Source: Paenibacillaceae bacterium GAS479 (lineage in GTDB: Bacteria; Bacillota; Bacilli; Paenibacillales; Paenibacillaceae). Taken from it: a stretch of DNA of 64,000 nucleotides. Positions 61,279-64,000 of this stretch are shown in pieces. Below the pieces are notes generated by a model, which was given only the letters and a program-made list of their open reading frames with translations, was not told the DNA's origin and searched no databases. The stretch's first letter is position 1, and every line of letters begins with the position of its first letter. The translations under genes and the position numbers were made by a program. The stretch lies in NCBI GenBank assembly GCA_900105225.1, contig LT629764.1, positions 2,683,501 through 2,747,500 of the forward strand, read 5' to 3'.

Positions 61279-61449
61279 ATGGATATTACTCAATTAATTG
61301 GAGTTATTGGAGTTCCTGGGGCACTTTGTTTTGTAATCCTCAAATCTTTCAATGATCTCCGTAATACGATCGAACGAAATACAGAGGTCATTTACTTGTT
61401 AGCCGGTAAAATGGGAGTCAAAAACGAAGAATTAAAACCCGATTCGTGA
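61279..61449 (+). CDS. YvrJ-like small membrane protein (56 aa)
   Basis: 56 residues, AGGAGGT 8 nt before ATG 61279. One membrane helix near the N-terminus (LIGVIGVPGALCFVIL) followed by a charged amphipathic helix (NDLRNTIERNTEVIYLLAGKMG), the layout of YvrJ-family proteins and of BhlA-type holin-like proteins. In B. subtilis yvrJ neighbours and is controlled by SigO-RsoA, so the local context favours YvrJ. The gene ends at a strong terminator. Confidence 0.65.
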   Translation: MDITQLIGVIGVPGALCFVILKSFNDLRNTIERNTEVIYLLAGKMGVKNEELKPDS

Positions 61450-61518
61450 TTGGATTTAATAGAGCTGTACGTAACCTACACACGATCCCCAAATTTGCCG
61501 CGAGACTTGATCGCTCCT

Positions 61519-61566
61519 AAATCCCAAATGACCCGGAATAATTCCGGGTCATTTGGGATTTTTTAC
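61519..61566 (+). terminator. Terminator of the split sigma module
   Basis: AAATCCCAAATGACCCGGAA-taa-TTCCGGGTCATTTGGGATTT followed by T, perfect 20-bp stem. Confidence 0.93.
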
Positions 61567-61948
61567 TTTTGAGGTCAGTCTCGACTGACTTGCTGCATGC
61601 TGTATCCAGGGTTTGTATCATTCTAAGTAAGAGCGAGAGCTCCTATTCTGGGCAGATTCTTTGAAGGTAGACCGTGTGGGAAAGTCGATTACAGCATAAG
61701 GGGGCTTCTTGTTTCACGATGTTAACCTTATTGAGCTGAAGGGATGGCAGTGGCTTATCGGTTCTCGAATTCTTTTCGATACATGGCGCCAGGAGGGATC
61801 GCTTAAAAGACTGGTTCGTGTTTTTAAGGTGTATCAATTATAGGGAGTATGGCGATCCAGTTGCGACTTCCAGCCCAAAGACAAAAGTCCCTCCATTTGG
61901 TAAAATAATGGTGCAGAATATATATTTTTCATTGTGGGAGGATAACCA
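61567..61948. other. Gap upstream of the membrane-anchored AT-rich gene
   Basis: About 380 nt with only short, unsupported minus-strand frames; no hairpin or known RNA motif seen. Confidence 0.4.
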
Positions 61949-62413
61949 TTGAAAAAAGGAATGTTTTTTTTCCTGACGATTGTAGTGGTTGCTGGAGCTG
62001 TGATGATTTGGATGTCAAACAACAATAAGATTAAGATTGACGGTTCCGAAACGACACTGGATAAAGTTCTCATAACCAATATTAAAGGAAATATTACAGA
62101 GATTAGCTACATCAATTTCAGGGATACTAATGCAAAACTAAAATTCGCGAATGAAATCAGTGACATCACAGATGCTTTATCAAGCATCAAAATCAAAGAA
62201 GTCACACTTAAAGAATATCAAAAGCTTACCACTGAAAAGAAGGATGACTTTAATGTATATTTTATAGTAAATGAGGGATTGAGTACTGTTTATATGAATA
62301 AATATAGTCTTTATCTAAGTATTTTGTCGAAGGATCGAGAATCAATAACTAAACGATTTGAAATTATTGATAATTATGATTACGAACGAATTAAGAGCGC
62401 TCTTGAAAAATAA
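61949..62413 (+). CDS. Membrane-anchored extracytoplasmic protein of unknown function
   Basis: 154 residues from TTG 61949 (GGGAGG 8 nt upstream). MKKGMFFFLTIVVVAGAVMIWM is a signal anchor, followed by a ~130-residue outer domain (KIDGSETTLDKVLITNIKGNITEISYINFRD...) with alternating strands and a final helix. The A/T-rich codon use differs from the core genes of the window. I do not recognise the domain. A palindromic hairpin and an IS3 element follow directly. Confidence 0.65.
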   Translation: MKKGMFFFLTIVVVAGAVMIWMSNNNKIKIDGSETTLDKVLITNIKGNITEISYINFRDTNAKLKFANEISDITDALSSIKIKEVTLKEYQKLTTEKKDDFNVYFIVNEGLSTVYMNKYSLYLSILSKDRESITKRFEIIDNYDYERIKSALEK

Positions 62414-62428
62414 GCAAGAAAAGAAGAA

Positions 62429-62450
62429 GGGGACGAGAATTCTCGTCCCC
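62429..62450. repeat. 22-bp perfect palindrome
   Basis: GGGGACGAGAA-TTCTCGTCCCC, 15 nt after the preceding stop. It looks like a terminator stem, but its downstream T tract is missing, and the IS3 element begins 6 nt later. Confidence 0.7.
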
Positions 62451-62455
62451 TGATC

Positions 62456-63923
62456 TGGACCCTTTGTCAAGGACACTTATAAAAGAAAGAGACCTATGGG
62501 TTTTAAGCTACGGACAAAAGATGATTTCTGTATTGTACAGGAGTCATCTTTTTGCGTCCCCATTGATACCTGTGGTTGTTGTAATAGCGAATGTACCGAT
62601 CCACTTCTTGCTTAAGGTTTTCTAAGGTCAGGCAGGCTCGGTGGTCGACATGATCCTTAAGATGACCAAAGAAGGATTCCTGAGGGGCATTATCCCAGCA
62701 GTTTCCTCGTCTAGACATGGATTGACCCAACCCATACTTCTTTAGAAGCTTTTGGAAGGTGGGGCTTGTATAGTGGCTGCCTTGATCGGAATGGATGAAA
62801 GCGTCCTTAGGCAGTTTTACCCGTTTCTGCTTCATGAGCTTCTCTACGGTGTCTGTCGCTAAATCAAGGGTAATTCGGTCAGATAGATGATGGGCCAAGG
62901 CCTCGCCAGTAGAAGCGTCCAATAGGGTTGACAAATAGGCCATCTCCGAGCGGCCGTAGGGCAGATAGGTGATATCCGTTAGAAGAACAAGGCCTGGGAT
63001 TTCTTTTCTGAAATCTCGCTGTAATAGGTTAGGCAGTGTCCGGTGTTCAAGCGTTGCTTTGGCTATTCGTTTGTAGGGGTTCGGCTTCCGATGAGGGCAG
63101 ACTAACCCAAATTTCTTCATCAATCTTCGGATTCGCTTCAGGTTGTACACAATACCAAACTCGTGTTCCAGAATCATTTTAATGGAGCGTGAACCTTTCT
63201 TGAACCCTCGACGAGTAAAGGCCTTTTTGATCCAAGTGCCGGTCTCCTCGTCTTCTCTCGCTCGTTGTAGGCGTGTATCCGCAGCTTGAAGATAACGATA
63301 ATATCCGGAGCGAGAGACCTCCAGAAGCTCGCAGAAATACCGAGTCATTCGTCCAAATCCTTGCTGTACGGCTTCTTGGATCAGTTCGAATCTATGACTT
63401 ATGCTTAGATTGCTTCTCTCTAGCACTAGCCTCCTTTCGTTCTTGTCGAACTTTTTTAACAGGTCAAGTTGTGATTCGAGAAGTTTGATCTTCGCCTCTT
63501 GTTTGGCGATCACTTCAGCAGGGGTTAACTCCCTTTGTAACGGACGGCCCGAGGAACCCTTCCTGGAGTCGGTCAGCCCAATAATCCCATCCTTTTCGTA
63601 GGCTCTCTTCCAACGATCTGCGGATTGCTCCACACGAGTCATTCCTAGCATACTGATGTCGAATCCACTCGCCTCAAAGATCTCCCTAGGCGTTTTTCCG
63701 AGCATGTATTGTTCAATGAAGAGCCGTTTGAATTCATCCGTGTAGGCAATAGATTTCTCACTAACTCTTATGATGTATGGGTTGTTCAATAAAACTTCGC
63801 GTTGTGCCTCATTAAAATACTTCTTGCTCATGTCATCCCACCTCTCCATTACTCTTCCAGTATACGAAAAAGCACCCACAGTCCAAACACCTTTTTTTCA
63901 AAGTGTCCAGTCTATGGGTACCA
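62456..63923 (-). mobile_element. IS3-family insertion sequence
   Basis: About 1.47 kb. The imperfect terminal inverted repeats share TGG(T)ACCC at the tip and GGACACTT further in (62473-62480 and its mirror at 63897-63904). One transposase gene fills the element. No clear target duplication was found (GATC on the left, GTTT on the right), so the ends may be off by a few bases. Confidence 0.8.
62503..63831 (-). CDS. IS3-family transposase, single fused frame
   Basis: 442 residues from ATG 63831 (AGGTGG 6 nt upstream). The N-terminal helix-turn-helix (EFKRLFIEQYMLGKTPREIFEASGFDI) and leucine-rich coiled coil correspond to OrfA; the integrase core corresponds to OrfB with D in LLTDITYLPYG, D in IHSDQGSHYTS, E in APQESFFGHLK (DDE). 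Most IS3 members make this protein by -1 frameshifting; here it is one open frame, as in a minority subgroup with IS150-like layout. It appears intact. Confidence 0.9.
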   Translation of the reverse strand: MSKKYFNEAQREVLLNNPYIIRVSEKSIAYTDEFKRLFIEQYMLGKTPREIFEASGFDISMLGMTRVEQSADRWKRAYEKDGIIGLTDSRKGSSGRPLQRELTPAEVIAKQEAKIKLLESQLDLLKKFDKNERRLVLERSNLSISHRFELIQEAVQQGFGRMTRYFCELLEVSRSGYYRYLQAADTRLQRAREDEETGTWIKKAFTRRGFKKGSRSIKMILEHEFGIVYNLKRIRRLMKKFGLVCPHRKPNPYKRIAKATLEHRTLPNLLQRDFRKEIPGLVLLTDITYLPYGRSEMAYLSTLLDASTGEALAHHLSDRITLDLATDTVEKLMKQKRVKLPKDAFIHSDQGSHYTSPTFQKLLKKYGLGQSMSRRGNCWDNAPQESFFGHLKDHVDHRACLTLENLKQEVDRYIRYYNNHRYQWGRKKMTPVQYRNHLLSVA

Positions 63924-64000
63924 GTTTACCCTTCTTCTTTTTCTTTATTCCTGCCAGCCGCCGCCCTTTACTTTAGCGCGAGTAACTCTTCCTCCGCCAG

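Overview
The window looks like chromosomal DNA of a spore-forming, low-to-moderate GC Gram-positive, most likely Paenibacillus or a close relative. Supporting signs are strong AGGAGG-type ribosome binding sites with frequent TTG and GTG starts, a GerAB-type spore germination permease, a DUF1540 mini-protein, a GreA/ThrC/PepT/RocA core, an SLH surface protein, a xanthine operon under a purine riboswitch, and a sigma-54/RocR-style proline pathway. No rRNA, tRNA or CRISPR array was seen.

Layout. 1-9.9 kb: end of an MFS exporter, a DUF1540 gene, a cupin protein with a coat-like tail, a DUF3500 secreted protein, an HD hydrolase, a membrane-anchored phospholipase-D-like protein, a HAD phosphatase, an MFS exporter with a hexapeptide-repeat loop, and a DSP/tyrosine phosphatase. 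9.9-16 kb: alcohol dehydrogenase and aldo/keto reductase divergent from an HxlR regulator, a CDF metal exporter and an RlmN-like radical SAM enzyme sharing a Fur-like box, and a double-GNAT protein. 16-21.5 kb: an AT-rich SGNH hydrolase, a lipoprotein, greA, thrC, and 3-methyladenine glycosylase. 21.5-26.5 kb: a large tail-collar/SLH surface-protein gene broken by a deletion, a nonsense codon and a TnpB (IS605/IS1341-type) element with a recognisable omega-RNA end. 26.5-31.6 kb: a quinone-reductase-like flavoprotein, an AraC regulator, riboswitch-xpt-pbuX, and a YflT-like stress protein.

31.9-35.1 kb holds a compact cassette that I consider the best candidate for an undescribed system. Three small secreted helical proteins share a mature N-terminus of the form VD(V/I/L)...W and are followed, with a 4-nt overlap, by a private signal peptidase I. 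A convergent LuxR-type regulator lies next to it whose receiver has lost the phospho-acceptor Asp.

35.5-48.3 kb: an LLM oxidoreductase, a 93-bp tandem repeat, an orphan GerAB permease, a LysR regulator, a large catalase, a 14-TM MFS exporter, an RND exporter, and peptidase T. 48.4-52.8 kb: a three-gene glycan operon (DUF6492-like transferase, GT4 glycosyltransferase with an odd Trp/Arg repeat tail, and mannose-1-P guanylyltransferase). 52.8-59.6 kb: a self-contained proline-degradation regulon with a sigma-54 activator, proline dehydrogenase and P5C dehydrogenase driven by two face-to-face sigma-54 promoters. The sigma-54 gene lies directly downstream of P5C dehydrogenase with no terminator between them, a possible positive feedback loop.

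59.6-64 kb is AT-rich and accessory-like. It holds a 51-bp tandem repeat, a small module resembling the two-part SigO/RsoA sigma factor with YvrJ (the RsoA-like gene carries a one-base frameshift in an A6 tract), a small membrane-anchored protein, and an IS3-family element. Identifications come from reading motifs in the translated sequence; no database search was possible.
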